A stretch of DNA of 64,000 nucleotides from positions 149,959 to 213,958 of the forward strand of contig JBDTPN010000001.1 in NCBI GenBank assembly GCA_039932715.1. The letters run 5' to 3'. Positions 1-8,678 of the stretch are shown piece after piece. A program made the position numbers and the translations under genes. Source of the DNA: ZC4RG30 sp039932715. Its GTDB lineage: Bacteria > Pseudomonadota > Gammaproteobacteria > Steroidobacterales > Steroidobacteraceae. The notes beneath the pieces are model-generated. The model was not told where the DNA came from, did no database searches, and worked only from the letters and a program-made list of their open reading frames with translations. How positions within the stretch are numbered: the stretch's first letter is position 1; every line of letters begins with the position of its first letter.

Positions 1-471
1 GGACTGTTGCCGCTGAATGGCTATCTCTATGGCACTTCGTTCACCGACAGCAATGCCCGCGTGGGTGCCGTATTCAAGCTTGATCCCGGCGACGGCGTGA
101 ACCTGCCGATTGAACTCACTGTCACCCCGGCTTCCATACCCATTGGTTCTTCGGCGACGGTGACCTGGGCTTCGCCCTCGGCAGCGGGTTGCATTGCATC
201 GGGCGCGTGGACCGATACGGTGGGCACCCAGGGCAGCACTGTGGTGACGCCAGCTTTTGCCGCCATCTACATTTACGTGCTCGCCTGCACTGACCCTGCC
301 GGCGTTCTTCGTTACGCCTACTCCACGCTGCAGGTCAATGCACCTCCAACCGAACCGGTGGACGGCGGCGGTGGCGGTGGCGGTGGAGGCTCGTTGTCCC
401 TGTCACTGCTGCTGCTGCTGGGCGTCGCGCTGTCGGGCAAATTGTTTATCAGTAGAGTGAGAGCATCATGA
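1..471 (+). CDS. C-terminal part of a GloVer-repeat surface protein with Gly-rich C-terminal anchor (5' partial)
   Basis: The reading frame is open from the first base, so the start lies outside the window. The first residues (LNGYLYGTSF, then GAVFKLDP) match the tandem repeat of choice-of-anchor GloVer-containing proteins, which are exported. An Ig-like stretch with two Cys (about residues 40-110) follows. The end is a run of nine Gly, a hydrophobic Ser/Leu segment and a short basic tail (SRVRAS), the layout of a GlyGly-CTERM-type sorting signal. I infer a protein processed and held at the cell surface. The stop overlaps the next start as ATGA, which is unexpected beside a cytosolic folate enzyme. 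Confidence 0.7.
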   Translation, partial: GLLPLNGYLYGTSFTDSNARVGAVFKLDPGDGVNLPIELTVTPASIPIGSSATVTWASPSAAGCIASGAWTDTVGTQGSTVVTPAFAAIYIYVLACTDPAGVLRYAYSTLQVNAPPTEPVDGGGGGGGGGSLSLSLLLLLGVALSGKLFISRVRAS

Positions 472-1358
472 TCGACCAGATTCGCGCCCTGAGCCGCAAT
501 GCTTCTGTCGAGATGACATGCAAGGATGTCAGCGATCTGGCCGAAGTGGCCACCCTGCTGCCGGCCGGCACCGACATCTTCATCGCGCTGTTTCCCAACC
601 AGACATGGGATGACCTGACAGTTGCCGCCAAGGCTGTGGGCGAAGCCGGCTTCAATGCCGTGCCGCACGTGCCGGCGCGTCGCATCAAGGACGCCGCCGA
701 AGTGGCCGAGATCGCGCGCAAACTGACCCAGGTAGCCGGCGCCAAAAAGATGCTGCTGATCGCAGGCGACATGCCTGCGCCCGAAGGCGCCTTCGATTCC
801 ACCATCGGTGTGCTCGAGACCGGTTCCTTCGCCAAGGCCGGTATCAAGACTTTCTACATGGCCGGCCATCCCGAAGGCCATGCACACATGACGGTGGACC
901 AGCAGCGTCAGTTCGAGGCGCGCAAGGTCACGCTGTCGAAGGAGCAGGCCTTCGAGCTCAAGTTCACCACGCAGGTGTGCTTCGAATCCGAACCCATCAT
1001 CGCGTGGGAAAAAATCATGCGTGCCAATGGGATCACCAACACCATACGCCCGGGCCTGGGTGGCCCGGCCAGCATCAAGACCTTGCTGCGCTACGCCAAG
1101 ATCTGCGGTGCCGGTGCTTCGATACGCGCCCTGACCAGCGGCAAGGCCAGCCTCGTGGCCAGCCTGCTCAAGGACAGCGGTCCTGAGGAAGTGGTGACCC
1201 AGCTTGCGGCCGCCAATGGCAGTGGCCAGTCAAACTTCGAGAGCGTTCACATGTTCGCCTTCGGCGGCTTTCTCAAGACCAGCAAGTGGCTTTCCGCCGT
1301 GCAGGCCGGTCGCTTCAACGTCAACGCCAAGGACGGCGACTTCAGCGTCCAGTATTAG
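468..1358 (+). CDS. methylenetetrahydrofolate reductase-like protein (MetF fold)
   Basis: This 296-residue cytosolic protein has the MTHFR (beta/alpha)8 layout: an early SVEMTCKD strand (residues 13-20), a VPHVPARRI segment near 62-70, LLIAGDMPAPEG near 98-109 and MAGHPEGHAHM near 131-141. MetF reduces 5,10-methylene-THF to 5-methyl-THF with a flavin. This one is diverged from classical MetF and resembles the stand-alone MTHFR-like proteins of C1 and demethylation pathways. The substrate is therefore inferred to be a one-carbon folate and not proven. The ATG overlaps the preceding stop, and GAGTGAGAG lies upstream as a weak SD. Confidence 0.75.
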   Translation: MIDQIRALSRNASVEMTCKDVSDLAEVATLLPAGTDIFIALFPNQTWDDLTVAAKAVGEAGFNAVPHVPARRIKDAAEVAEIARKLTQVAGAKKMLLIAGDMPAPEGAFDSTIGVLETGSFAKAGIKTFYMAGHPEGHAHMTVDQQRQFEARKVTLSKEQAFELKFTTQVCFESEPIIAWEKIMRANGITNTIRPGLGGPASIKTLLRYAKICGAGASIRALTSGKASLVASLLKDSGPEEVVTQLAAANGSGQSNFESVHMFAFGGFLKTSKWLSAVQAGRFNVNAKDGDFSVQY

Positions 1359-1387
1359 CTCCCGACGCGCTGGCGCCTCAAGCTGCG

Positions 1388-2692
1388 CTAGCGCCTGGGT
1401 CGCGACGTCGTGATGGATTGCATCACGGCATTGCCGAAATCACTTTGCACTTGCGTGCTGGGCTGCTGGATCATCAGCACCCCGACGATGCCTTCGCGCG
1501 GATCGTTCCATGTCAACGTCCCAAATGCTCCGTACCAGCCGGCGCTGCCATTTGAACGCGGCCAAACTGCGCGCGTTTCATCCAGCGTGACCGACACGCC
1601 CAGGCCAAATCCCATGCCGTTCTCATTGCCACGCATGCCATGGTAGAGATCGCCCACCTGGTTGGTGCGCATCAACTCCACGGTGCGCGGTGCCAGCAGG
1701 CGCTTGCCATCCAGCTGGCCGCCGTTGAGCAACATCTGCTCAAAGCGCGCGTAATCGCGCGCCGTGCTGATGAGTCCCGTGGCACCAGAGAAATAGACTT
1801 CGCTGGTGATCGGTGGCGGCGGATTCACCGTCCACAGACCCTGGGCATTGCGACGCTGGAACGGCAACATGCGCGCCTGCTTGTCGGCAGGCACCACGAA
1901 ACCAGTGTCGTTCATGCCCAAGGGCCCGAAAACACGCTCCTTGAGGAACGCGTCATACGACTTGCCCGAGGCGATCTCGACAATGCGGCTCAGGATTTCA
2001 AATCCGGAAGCTGCGCTGTAACTCCAGCGCGTGCCGGGCTGGAAATCCAGCGCGACCTTGCCAAGCTGGGGAACGAAATCAGCCAGGCGGTCCGTGGGCT
2101 TGCGCTGGATGTCCGCAGAAACCAGTGTTCCCAGTCCGCCACTATTGAGACCTGAAGTGTGCGTCAACAGGTCACGCACCGTGATGTCGTGGGCAGCAGG
2201 AACATAGTCGGCTTCGGGCTTGGGACCGGCAGGCGCGGCACCGGGTGCCAGTGGCGGCGGCAGCGGCACGCCTGGTTTTGCGACCGCAACGCGCTGTCCC
2301 TTGAACTCGGGGATGAAGCGCGACACCGGATCGTCCAGTCGTACCAATCCTTCCTCCACCAGCATCAGCACCGCCACGGCCGTGATCGGCTTGGAAGAGG
2401 AGACCATGTAGAACAGGGCGTCGATGCGCAGCGCCGTGCCCTTGGCCGGATCGGCCTGGCCGTAGGCTTTGTTTTGCACGACCTTGCCGTCACGCATTAC
2501 CAGCGTCACCGCGTTGGCCAGCGTGCCGGCCGCGATGTGGCGTTGGATCACCGCGTCAATGCGCGCCAGGCGCTCGCTGGACATGCCCACCGATTCGGGC
2601 TTTGCAGCAGGCAACTCCTGCGCCATGGCGCTGGGGCGGGCGGCTATAAGCAGCACCACGGCGGCAGCGTGGAAAAACCCAGTTCTGATCAT
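1388..2692 (-). CDS. exported serine hydrolase, class C beta-lactamase/esterase family
   Basis: The 434-residue precursor starts at an ATG preceded by AGGGGA; the frame extends further upstream without an SD. Residues 1-24 form a signal peptide ending SAMA. The SxxK motif is SSSK (nucleophile about Ser98, Lys101) in the usual FYMVSSSKPIT context. The second motif reads YSA where beta-lactamases have YxN, which fits family VIII esterases and D-aminopeptidase-like members better than a true AmpC. A C-terminal GWYGAFGT segment corresponds to the KTG-like region. It probably hydrolyses ester or amide bonds in the periplasm; the substrate is unknown. It is divergent from the histidine kinase gene. 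Confidence 0.85.
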   Translation of the reverse strand: MIRTGFFHAAAVVLLIAARPSAMAQELPAAKPESVGMSSERLARIDAVIQRHIAAGTLANAVTLVMRDGKVVQNKAYGQADPAKGTALRIDALFYMVSSSKPITAVAVLMLVEEGLVRLDDPVSRFIPEFKGQRVAVAKPGVPLPPPLAPGAAPAGPKPEADYVPAAHDITVRDLLTHTSGLNSGGLGTLVSADIQRKPTDRLADFVPQLGKVALDFQPGTRWSYSAASGFEILSRIVEIASGKSYDAFLKERVFGPLGMNDTGFVVPADKQARMLPFQRRNAQGLWTVNPPPPITSEVYFSGATGLISTARDYARFEQMLLNGGQLDGKRLLAPRTVELMRTNQVGDLYHGMRGNENGMGFGLGVSVTLDETRAVWPRSNGSAGWYGAFGTLTWNDPREGIVGVLMIQQPSTQVQSDFGNAVMQSITTSRPRR

Positions 2693-2778
2693 CGTATTTC
2701 CCCTGTTTTGGCAGCTTAAGCCAGGCCAATTATGTTGCAGTGCAAAAAATACGGTTTCAGGCAAACTTGCAGGTCAGC

Positions 2779-4596
2779 ATGAACAACATGTCCGCCGAGC
2801 CTGACTACTTCAAGCCTCCGTTCCTGGGGCGGTTTGCGCTTAACTCAAAGGACGACGTTGCGCTGCAGGGAATGGGTTTCTGGGAGCAGGAAATTGCCAG
2901 CGGCAAGACTTTCTGTTCAGACAGCATCTATCGCATGGTGGGGGTGGATCCCGAAGCAGGCAGACAGGAGCGGGATTTCTGGGTCCGCCGCGTGCACCCG
3001 GATGACCTGCTTGCACAGGAGGAGGCATATCTCGCGTTCGCACGCGGTAAGTCCTCCACGCTTGAAGAAATCTACCGCGTGCGGCATGAAAACGGTCACT
3101 GGGCCTGGGTGCTGGCACGTGCCCGCCGCGTGGACCCGGACGCGCCAGCAGATGAAATGAAGTTGATGGGTTACGTGGTCGATGTGACCGCCCGCCACAC
3201 CGAGTTCGACTTGCTGCGCAAGCGCGAAGAGCGTTTTCGCTTGTCATTGTCCGCATTGCGCGGCCTGGTTTATGACCGCGACCTGATTACAGCGAAAACC
3301 GTGCGCCACGGCCTCAAGCAGATGCTGGGCTACGAGGACCTGCCGGACGTTGACGGGCACAGCGCCTGGATGGACGTAGTGCATCCGGAAGATCGCGAAC
3401 GCGTGGCCGCCGCGTTTCGTGCCAGTCGCGAGTCGGGCAAGAATTTCGAAATGACCTACCGCATCCGTCACAGGGACGGGCGACTGATGAACGTGTTGCA
3501 TCGGGGCACGTTCAACATCGGCTCGGACGGCAGGGCCATCCGCTCCTTTGGCCTGGTCGAGGACATCACCGAAACCGAGCACCAGCGCAACCAGCTGCAG
3601 TTGCAGGCCAACATCATCGAGCGCATGAGCGAAGGGGTCATGCTGCTCGATCGCCAGGGGCTGATCCAGTTCGCCAACCCGGCGCTGGAACGCCTGTTCC
3701 GCTACGACACCGGCGTGCTGCGGGGCCGCGATGCCTGCGTACTGAGTTTCCGCACGCCCGCCAACTTCCAACGCCTGGTCGATGCCGTGTTCAACGGTAC
3801 CGAGAACGGCAAGATGTCCGTGATCGACCTGGACGCGCGTCGCCGCGACGGTACGCTGTGCCCGATCCAGGCGCATTTCTCGCGCATGGTCTACGGGGAC
3901 CGTGACTGCATTATCTGCGTGTTCAACGACAACTCCGAGCGCAAGGAACTGGAGCGCGAGGTACTGCAGGTTGCCACACGCATCCAGCAACGCATCGGCG
4001 GCGACCTGCATGATGAAGTGGGCCAGCAGTTGGCCGGCATCGCGATGATGCTGCAGGGGCTGGTCAGCGCCGGCGGCTTCAAGAAGCCGGGCCTGCGTGC
4101 GGACCTGGAAAAAATCGTTGAGCTGGTCAACGCCGCAACACGCAGCACCCGTTCTCTGGCGCGTGGCCTGTCACCGGTCCGCGAGGGACGCGAAGGGCTG
4201 ATCGAGGGATTCCACGAGCTGGTGCAGCAGATGTCCGGCCGTTTCACCGCGCGGGTGGACATGGATCTGCAGTTGCCGCAGGACCTGGAACTCAGCGAAG
4301 ACACGGCCACCAACCTGTATCGCATCGCGCAGGAAGGCGTGTACAACGCCCTGCGCCACGCGCAGGCTGACACCGTGCAGGTACAGATGAAGGTCATCGG
4401 CACCGACATCGATCTGCTGGTCAGCGACAACGGCAAAGGTTTTGATCCGTCGCGCGTGGCGCGCGGCATGGGGCTGCGCATCATGCGGTTCCGTGCACAG
4501 ATGATCGGCGGCTATGTCGCGGTCGAGTCACGACCTGGCGTTGGCACCACGCTGCGTTGCAGCTGCCTTTTGAAGCGGGAGGAAGCCGCCGCATGA
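2779..4596 (+). CDS. multi-PAS sensor histidine kinase (HisKA_3/NarX type)
   Basis: This 605-residue kinase has no clear membrane segment, so it is probably a cytosolic sensor. Three PAS-like domains precede the kinase core: about 25-140 and 140-270 are PAS_3-type (both with HPDD/HPED and a RHENGHW or RHRDGRL strand), and 275-390 is a third PAS. The H-box GDLHDEVGQQLAG carries His411, followed by a HATPase with the N-box NLYRIAQEGVYNALRHA and the G-box DNGKGF. I chose the ATG of MNNMSAEP (AGGTC upstream); an in-frame GTG 39 bases earlier is possible. It overlaps the response regulator by ATGA, so the two are almost certainly partners. No ligand is evident. Confidence 0.88.
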   Translation: MNNMSAEPDYFKPPFLGRFALNSKDDVALQGMGFWEQEIASGKTFCSDSIYRMVGVDPEAGRQERDFWVRRVHPDDLLAQEEAYLAFARGKSSTLEEIYRVRHENGHWAWVLARARRVDPDAPADEMKLMGYVVDVTARHTEFDLLRKREERFRLSLSALRGLVYDRDLITAKTVRHGLKQMLGYEDLPDVDGHSAWMDVVHPEDRERVAAAFRASRESGKNFEMTYRIRHRDGRLMNVLHRGTFNIGSDGRAIRSFGLVEDITETEHQRNQLQLQANIIERMSEGVMLLDRQGLIQFANPALERLFRYDTGVLRGRDACVLSFRTPANFQRLVDAVFNGTENGKMSVIDLDARRRDGTLCPIQAHFSRMVYGDRDCIICVFNDNSERKELEREVLQVATRIQQRIGGDLHDEVGQQLAGIAMMLQGLVSAGGFKKPGLRADLEKIVELVNAATRSTRSLARGLSPVREGREGLIEGFHELVQQMSGRFTARVDMDLQLPQDLELSEDTATNLYRIAQEGVYNALRHAQADTVQVQMKVIGTDIDLLVSDNGKGFDPSRVARGMGLRIMRFRAQMIGGYVAVESRPGVGTTLRCSCLLKREEAAA

Positions 4597-5249
4597 GCAA
4601 CACCAGCGTGCAGGACGTGCGCAGGATTCTGATTGTCGACGACCATCCGATTGTTCGCCAGGGCATGCGGCTGATGATCGACGCGGAGCACGACCTGCAG
4701 ATATGCGGAGAGGCACAGACCGAGCAGGAGGCGCGGCGCCAGGTGCGCGCGTTGCAGCCCGACGCAATCGTTGTCGACCTGTCTCTGGAAGAGGGTGACG
4801 GATTCAATGTGGTGCGTGACGTGCATGCCCATTTTCCGCAGATCCGCATCCTGGTGCTGTCAATGCACGATGAGCTGATCTATGCACAACGGCTGCTGGC
4901 CGAGGGTGCATCCGGGTACATCATGAAGCAGGCGGCGGCCGCACAATTGATCAATGCCTTGCGCGCGGTGCTGCGCGGCGAGCGCTACGTCAGCGACGCC
5001 ATCCAGCAGAACCTGACATCGCGCAGTGAATTCGACGGTGGTGGCAGCACCCGCCTGTCGGCACGCGAACTGCAGGTGATCAGCCTCATCGGCCGCGGCA
5101 TCGGCACACGGCAGATTGCTGACACCCTTTCGCTTTCCGTGAAGACAGTCGAGACACATCGCCTGACCATCAAGCGCAAACTGGGGCTCGATACCAATGC
5201 GCAATTGGTGCAGTACGCGATCAAATGGCACGGCACGCCCGCCGGCTGA
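4593..5249 (+). CDS. NarL/FixJ-family response regulator
   Basis: This 218-residue DNA-binding regulator has a receiver domain at about 10-125, with acidic pair D16/D17, phospho-acceptor D62 in VVDLSL and conserved K112. The C-terminal LuxR-type helix-turn-helix (about 148-210) contains LSARELQVI and a recognition helix region SVKTVETHR. Its ATG overlaps the stop of the sensor kinase gene, so it should be phosphorylated by that kinase. Targets are unknown. The serine hydrolase gene divergent from the kinase is a positional candidate only. Confidence 0.9.
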   Translation: MSNTSVQDVRRILIVDDHPIVRQGMRLMIDAEHDLQICGEAQTEQEARRQVRALQPDAIVVDLSLEEGDGFNVVRDVHAHFPQIRILVLSMHDELIYAQRLLAEGASGYIMKQAAAAQLINALRAVLRGERYVSDAIQQNLTSRSEFDGGGSTRLSARELQVISLIGRGIGTRQIADTLSLSVKTVETHRLTIKRKLGLDTNAQLVQYAIKWHGTPAG

Positions 5250-6430
5250 TCGCCTGGACCGGCGGGGCAGTCATCGCACTGGCACTGCTGGTTGTGTTGG
5301 CGACGTTGGCACTGGTGTGGTTTGTCAATCCCAACGTCTGGCGCGCACGCATTGCACAATCGGCAAGTACCGCGCTGGGCCGCCAGTTGATCCTGGGCGG
5401 CGACCTGCGCTGGGATATCGGCTGGAATATCGCCATCGCCAGTGACGGCGGCTTCATCGCCAACGCCCCGGGGTTCGATGCGACACCCTTCGCGCAGTGG
5501 CAGCGCATGCGACTGGGGCTCAATGTCCGGTCACTGCTGGGCAAGCGCATCGTGATTGATCAGCTTGCAATCGACGGGCTCAAGGTCAACCTGCAGCGCA
5601 ATGCCGCGGGAGAAGGCAACTGGTCATTCACGCTGGCCACTGGTGGCAAGGCAGCCGCCGACAAGCCCATTACCCTGCAGGTGTCGTCAGTGCAGCTGCG
5701 CAATTCACAGCTGACATTCGTGGATGCCAGAGCCGCTCCAAAAACTCCGATGACGTGGCAACTGGTGGATCTCGCGCTGGATATTAAGCTGCCCATCGAC
5801 CTCAATGCGTCCTCGCGACAACTGCGTGAAGTGGCCTTGCACGGGCGCCTGCAGGGCGGGTCGTTGCCTGCAGCGGGAATTCCTGTCGAGTTTGAGGCGG
5901 CCACACTCACGCACAATTCGGACAGTTCGACCCTGGCGGTGCCTGCATTCAAGGCCCAGTGGGATGACGCGAAACTTTCGGGAGCCGTGGATGCGGTGCT
6001 GGGTGCGCAGCCAACGGCGCAAGGCAAGCTGTCGTTGCGCGTCCCCTCGATTCGTTCGCAGCTGACATTGCTCAAGGTTTCACTGCCACCCATGGCGGAT
6101 CCCAACACCCTGGGCAAACTCGATGTCGACGCCATTTTCGATCTCGGGGGTTCAACGTTGGAGATCACTGCGCTGAATGCACTGCTCGACGATACCCGGC
6201 TGGGCGGTACATTAGCGGTGGTTCAATTCTCGCCGCCGGCGCTGCGCTTCGATCTCACGGGCGACAGCATGGACTTCGATCGTTATCTCGAACCGGCTGA
6301 CTATCAGGGCAAGCCCTTCGAGTTGCCACTGGCGCAGCTGAAGGGCCTTAACGTGAAGGGCGTGTTGCGCATGAAATCCGCAACCCTCATGGGTGCAAAG
6401 GCGACGGAGCTGCGCATTGATGCCGAATAA
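5225..6430 (+). CDS. AsmA-like protein, apparently lacking the C-terminal domain
   Basis: This 401-residue protein has one N-terminal membrane segment (about residues 8-34) and an AsmA-type periplasmic region. AsmA relatives are inner-membrane-anchored, chorein/VPS13-like beta-groove proteins linked to outer-membrane lipid homeostasis. The similarity runs through LKGLNVKGVLRMKSATLMG and stops at ELRIDAE. That is where family members of about 600 or more residues continue into a conserved C-terminal domain. The stop lies inside the start region of mutY, so no space is left for the missing part. The start overlaps the response-regulator gene by 25 bases. Function may be altered or lost. Confidence 0.75.
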   Translation: MARHARRLIAWTGGAVIALALLVVLATLALVWFVNPNVWRARIAQSASTALGRQLILGGDLRWDIGWNIAIASDGGFIANAPGFDATPFAQWQRMRLGLNVRSLLGKRIVIDQLAIDGLKVNLQRNAAGEGNWSFTLATGGKAAADKPITLQVSSVQLRNSQLTFVDARAAPKTPMTWQLVDLALDIKLPIDLNASSRQLREVALHGRLQGGSLPAAGIPVEFEAATLTHNSDSSTLAVPAFKAQWDDAKLSGAVDAVLGAQPTAQGKLSLRVPSIRSQLTLLKVSLPPMADPNTLGKLDVDAIFDLGGSTLEITALNALLDDTRLGGTLAVVQFSPPALRFDLTGDSMDFDRYLEPADYQGKPFELPLAQLKGLNVKGVLRMKSATLMGAKATELRIDAE

Positions 6431-7505
6431 TTCCTTCGCCGATGAGCTGCTGGCATGGCACGCCCGTGCCGGACGTCATGACTTGCCATGGCAGCGCCAG
6501 CGCACGCCGTATCGCGTCTGGGTGTCGGAAGTGATGCTGCAGCAGACGCAGGTCAGCACGGTTATTCCGTATTTCGAGCGATTCATCGCGCGCTTTCCCG
6601 ACGTGCGCGCGCTGGCAGACGCGCCTGCAGACGCAGTGCTGCATCTGTGGTCCGGATTGGGCTACTACGCCCGGGCGCGCAATCTGCAGCGCGCAGCGCA
6701 GGTGATCCGCGATGAACACGATGGAAGTTTCCCGACGCAGTTCGCCAGCGTCGTCGCGCTGCCGGGCATTGGACGTTCCACTGCGGGGGCCATTCTTGCA
6801 CTGGCATGCGATCAGTCGCATCCCATACTCGATGCAAATGTGCGGCGCGTGCTGGCGCGTGTGTTCGCAGAACCGGGGCGCAGTGGGGACAAGTCCCTGG
6901 AAGAGCGGCTGTGGCAGCGCTCCGCGGATCTTGTGCCGAAAGGGAAAGTTGCGCGGTATACGCAGGCCATCATGGATGTGGGCGCCACGGTGTGCATTCC
7001 TGCCAAGCCTGCCTGCCCGCAGTGCCCTTTCCAACACCGTTGTCTGGCGCACGCATTGGGGCGGCCACAAGATTTTCCCGCGCCACGCAAAGTGCGCGTA
7101 CGTCCGCTGCGCCAAGTGTGGATGCTACTGGCCCGTCGTGAAGACGGCGCAGTGCGATTGATACAGCGTCCCGCCAGCGGCATCTGGGGCGGATTGTGGT
7201 CGCCGCCGGAATTCGCGTCGCAACGCGAAGTGGAGCTTGAGGTGGAGCAGAACACGAGTGGCAGTGCCACGCTTGAGCCACTGGACGAATTGCGCCACGC
7301 GTTCACGCATTTCGATCTGGTGATCAGGCCGCTGCGACTGGATGTCGTCACTGGTGGTGAAGATGTGATCGGCATTGCCACCGGCGTCGCAGATTCTCCC
7401 GTCAAGTCGATGTGGTATAACCCCGCCCGCCCGCAGGCCATTGGCTTGCCGGCACCCGTGACCACGCTGATCCAAGGCCTGATCCAACGCCTGAGGACAC
7501 AATGA
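6420..7505 (+). CDS. mutY: A/G-specific adenine DNA glycosylase MutY
   Basis: MutY removes adenine mispaired with 8-oxoguanine. The 361-residue protein has the catalytic Glu37 in VSEVMLQQTQV, the helix-hairpin-helix LPGIGRSTAGA (about 114-124) and catalytic Asp138 in ILDANVRRVL. The [4Fe-4S] cluster cysteines are C192, C199, C202 and C208 (spacing 6-2-5). A C-terminal NUDIX-like 8-oxoG recognition domain begins near 225. I chose the ATG of MPNNSFADELL, with GGAG upstream, which overlaps the asmA-like gene by 11 bases. The stop overlaps yggX by ATGA. MutY and YggX both limit oxidative damage. Confidence 0.96.
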   Translation: MPNNSFADELLAWHARAGRHDLPWQRQRTPYRVWVSEVMLQQTQVSTVIPYFERFIARFPDVRALADAPADAVLHLWSGLGYYARARNLQRAAQVIRDEHDGSFPTQFASVVALPGIGRSTAGAILALACDQSHPILDANVRRVLARVFAEPGRSGDKSLEERLWQRSADLVPKGKVARYTQAIMDVGATVCIPAKPACPQCPFQHRCLAHALGRPQDFPAPRKVRVRPLRQVWMLLARREDGAVRLIQRPASGIWGGLWSPPEFASQREVELEVEQNTSGSATLEPLDELRHAFTHFDLVIRPLRLDVVTGGEDVIGIATGVADSPVKSMWYNPARPQAIGLPAPVTTLIQGLIQRLRTQ

Positions 7506-7774
7506 CCCGAACCGTCCAATGCATATTGCTCAAGCGCGAGGCCGAAGGCCTGGAGCGCGCCCCGTATCCGGGTGCCCTGGGGCAGCGGATCTTCGAAAAC
7601 GTCTCCAAAGAGGCCTGGGGAAGCTGGGTGCGCCACCAGACCATGCTTATCAACGAGAACCGGCTGACGCCTGTGGACCCCAAGGCACGCAAGTTCCTTG
7701 AGGCCGAAATGGAGAAGTTCTTCTTTGGCGAGGGCTCGGAAAAGCCCGCGGATTTCAAGGCTCCGGAGGCTTGA
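7502..7774 (+). CDS. yggX: YggX family Fe(II)-trafficking / oxidative damage protection protein
   Basis: This 90-residue cytosolic protein is full length for YggX and shows its hallmarks: an N-terminal RTVQCILLKREAEGL with the conserved Cys8, the central GQRIFENVSKEAWGSW and HQTMLINENRL. YggX protects Fe-S enzymes and DNA from oxidative damage and is linked to labile iron, although direct Fe(II) trafficking is debated. It is translationally coupled to mutY through an ATGA overlap, the usual gammaproteobacterial arrangement. Its last codons contain the -35 element of the tRNA-Phe promoter. Confidence 0.95.
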   Translation: MTRTVQCILLKREAEGLERAPYPGALGQRIFENVSKEAWGSWVRHQTMLINENRLTPVDPKARKFLEAEMEKFFFGEGSEKPADFKAPEA

Positions 7775-7800
7775 CGCCCGGAAGCCGCGACCGGTCTAAT
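7771..7800 (+). promoter_or_regulatory. probable promoter of tRNA-Phe
   Basis: TTGACG and TCTAAT are separated by 18 bases, a strong sigma-70-type match (5/6 in each hexamer). A G+C-rich discriminator follows, typical of stringently controlled stable-RNA promoters. The -10 ends 20 bases before the tRNA. The -35 element overlaps the yggX stop codon. Confidence 0.7.
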
Positions 7801-7820
7801 ACCGGCCCCTCGAGTCCCGT

Positions 7821-7896
7821 GCCCGGGTAGCTCAGTTGGTAGAGCAGCGGATTGAAAATCCGCGTGTCGTTGGTTCGATTCCGACCCCGGGCACCA
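7821..7896 (+). tRNA. tRNA-Phe (anticodon GAA)
   Basis: The 76-nt sequence folds as a canonical cloverleaf. The acceptor arms are GCCCGGG and CCCGGGC. The anticodon stem GCGGA/TCCGC encloses loop TTGAAAA, with GAA at 7854-7856. The T-stem GTTGG/CCGAC encloses TTCGATT, and the CCA end is encoded. No integrated element or duplicated 3' end is visible next to it. Confidence 0.98.
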
Positions 7897-7927
7897 TTCC
7901 TTACTGCATGACACTACCCTCAGGGCA

Positions 7928-8482
7928 TTACCTGGCCGCCCGGTCGTATTGCTCCTGCAGCCGCACCCAATTGGTTGCCAGCGCCATCAGTTCGGGATCC
8001 TTCTCCAGCAAGGCCCTGGGCGTCTGCCGATATTCCTCGCGGCGCTCTACCCATTGCGGCATCAACGCGGCGACGGGCGTATGCACCGTGGGACCAGTAC
8101 CACTGGTCAGACCCATCAGGAATTCCCGGGCGTTAATCGCCTCCGCATTCGCCAGGAACTGGATACGGCACTGGCGCTTCGGGATCAGCGTGCCCGTGGG
8201 CGTGTCCATCCTGCAGTGGATATCGAAGTCGTCATTGGTGTTGAGCTTGTTGAAACGCTTGTAGAAGCGGTCCTCTGCCTCGATCAACTCGCGCTTCAAC
8301 TCGCGCCACCTCTTGCCATTGACGGCGATTTCGTCGAGCTGCACGGCCGACTCGGCGGGCGGCGGTGGGCCGCCTTCCTTGCTCACGCCTGCTGCCACCG
8401 CCGCTGCGCCCGACATCGCAAGGCCGCAGAGCACCAGCAGAAGCGGTATCCGGGAAGAACTTGCCACGAGCGATTTCCCCAT
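7928..8482 (-). CDS. exported protein of unknown function with a LDEIAVNGKR segment
   Basis: This 184-residue precursor has an N-terminal signal peptide (hydrophobic about 12-30) and a Pro-rich linker. The mature start LDEIAVNGKR resembles the TonB-box/plug entry seen in TonB-dependent receptors. The core has RFYKRFNKLN, DDFDIHC and PTGTLIPKRQC with two Cys, which I take as a probable disulfide pair. I recognise this arrangement only as a recurring type of short exported protein in Xanthomonadales-like genomes; no function can be assigned. AAGGCG lies upstream of the ATG. It converges on the tRNA-Phe gene. Confidence 0.75.
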   Translation of the reverse strand: MGKSLVASSSRIPLLLVLCGLAMSGAAAVAAGVSKEGGPPPPAESAVQLDEIAVNGKRWRELKRELIEAEDRFYKRFNKLNTNDDFDIHCRMDTPTGTLIPKRQCRIQFLANAEAINAREFLMGLTSGTGPTVHTPVAALMPQWVERREEYRQTPRALLEKDPELMALATNWVRLQEQYDRAAR

Positions 8483-8678
8483 TGCATGGCGCCTTGCACT
8501 AGGGTACCCGTAGTCTCTGGATGCGTGAAATGACGAAGGGCGGACAAAGGATGCTGGTGCGCCGGGAAGCTGAGGCCACGGTCATGAATCTGTTTGTTCC
8601 AACGCGCTGCTTGCTCCAGCAGCTATCAGTGCGTAATCAGCGGTGGAACCACGCGACGCAGGACGTGTCAGATTCCAG

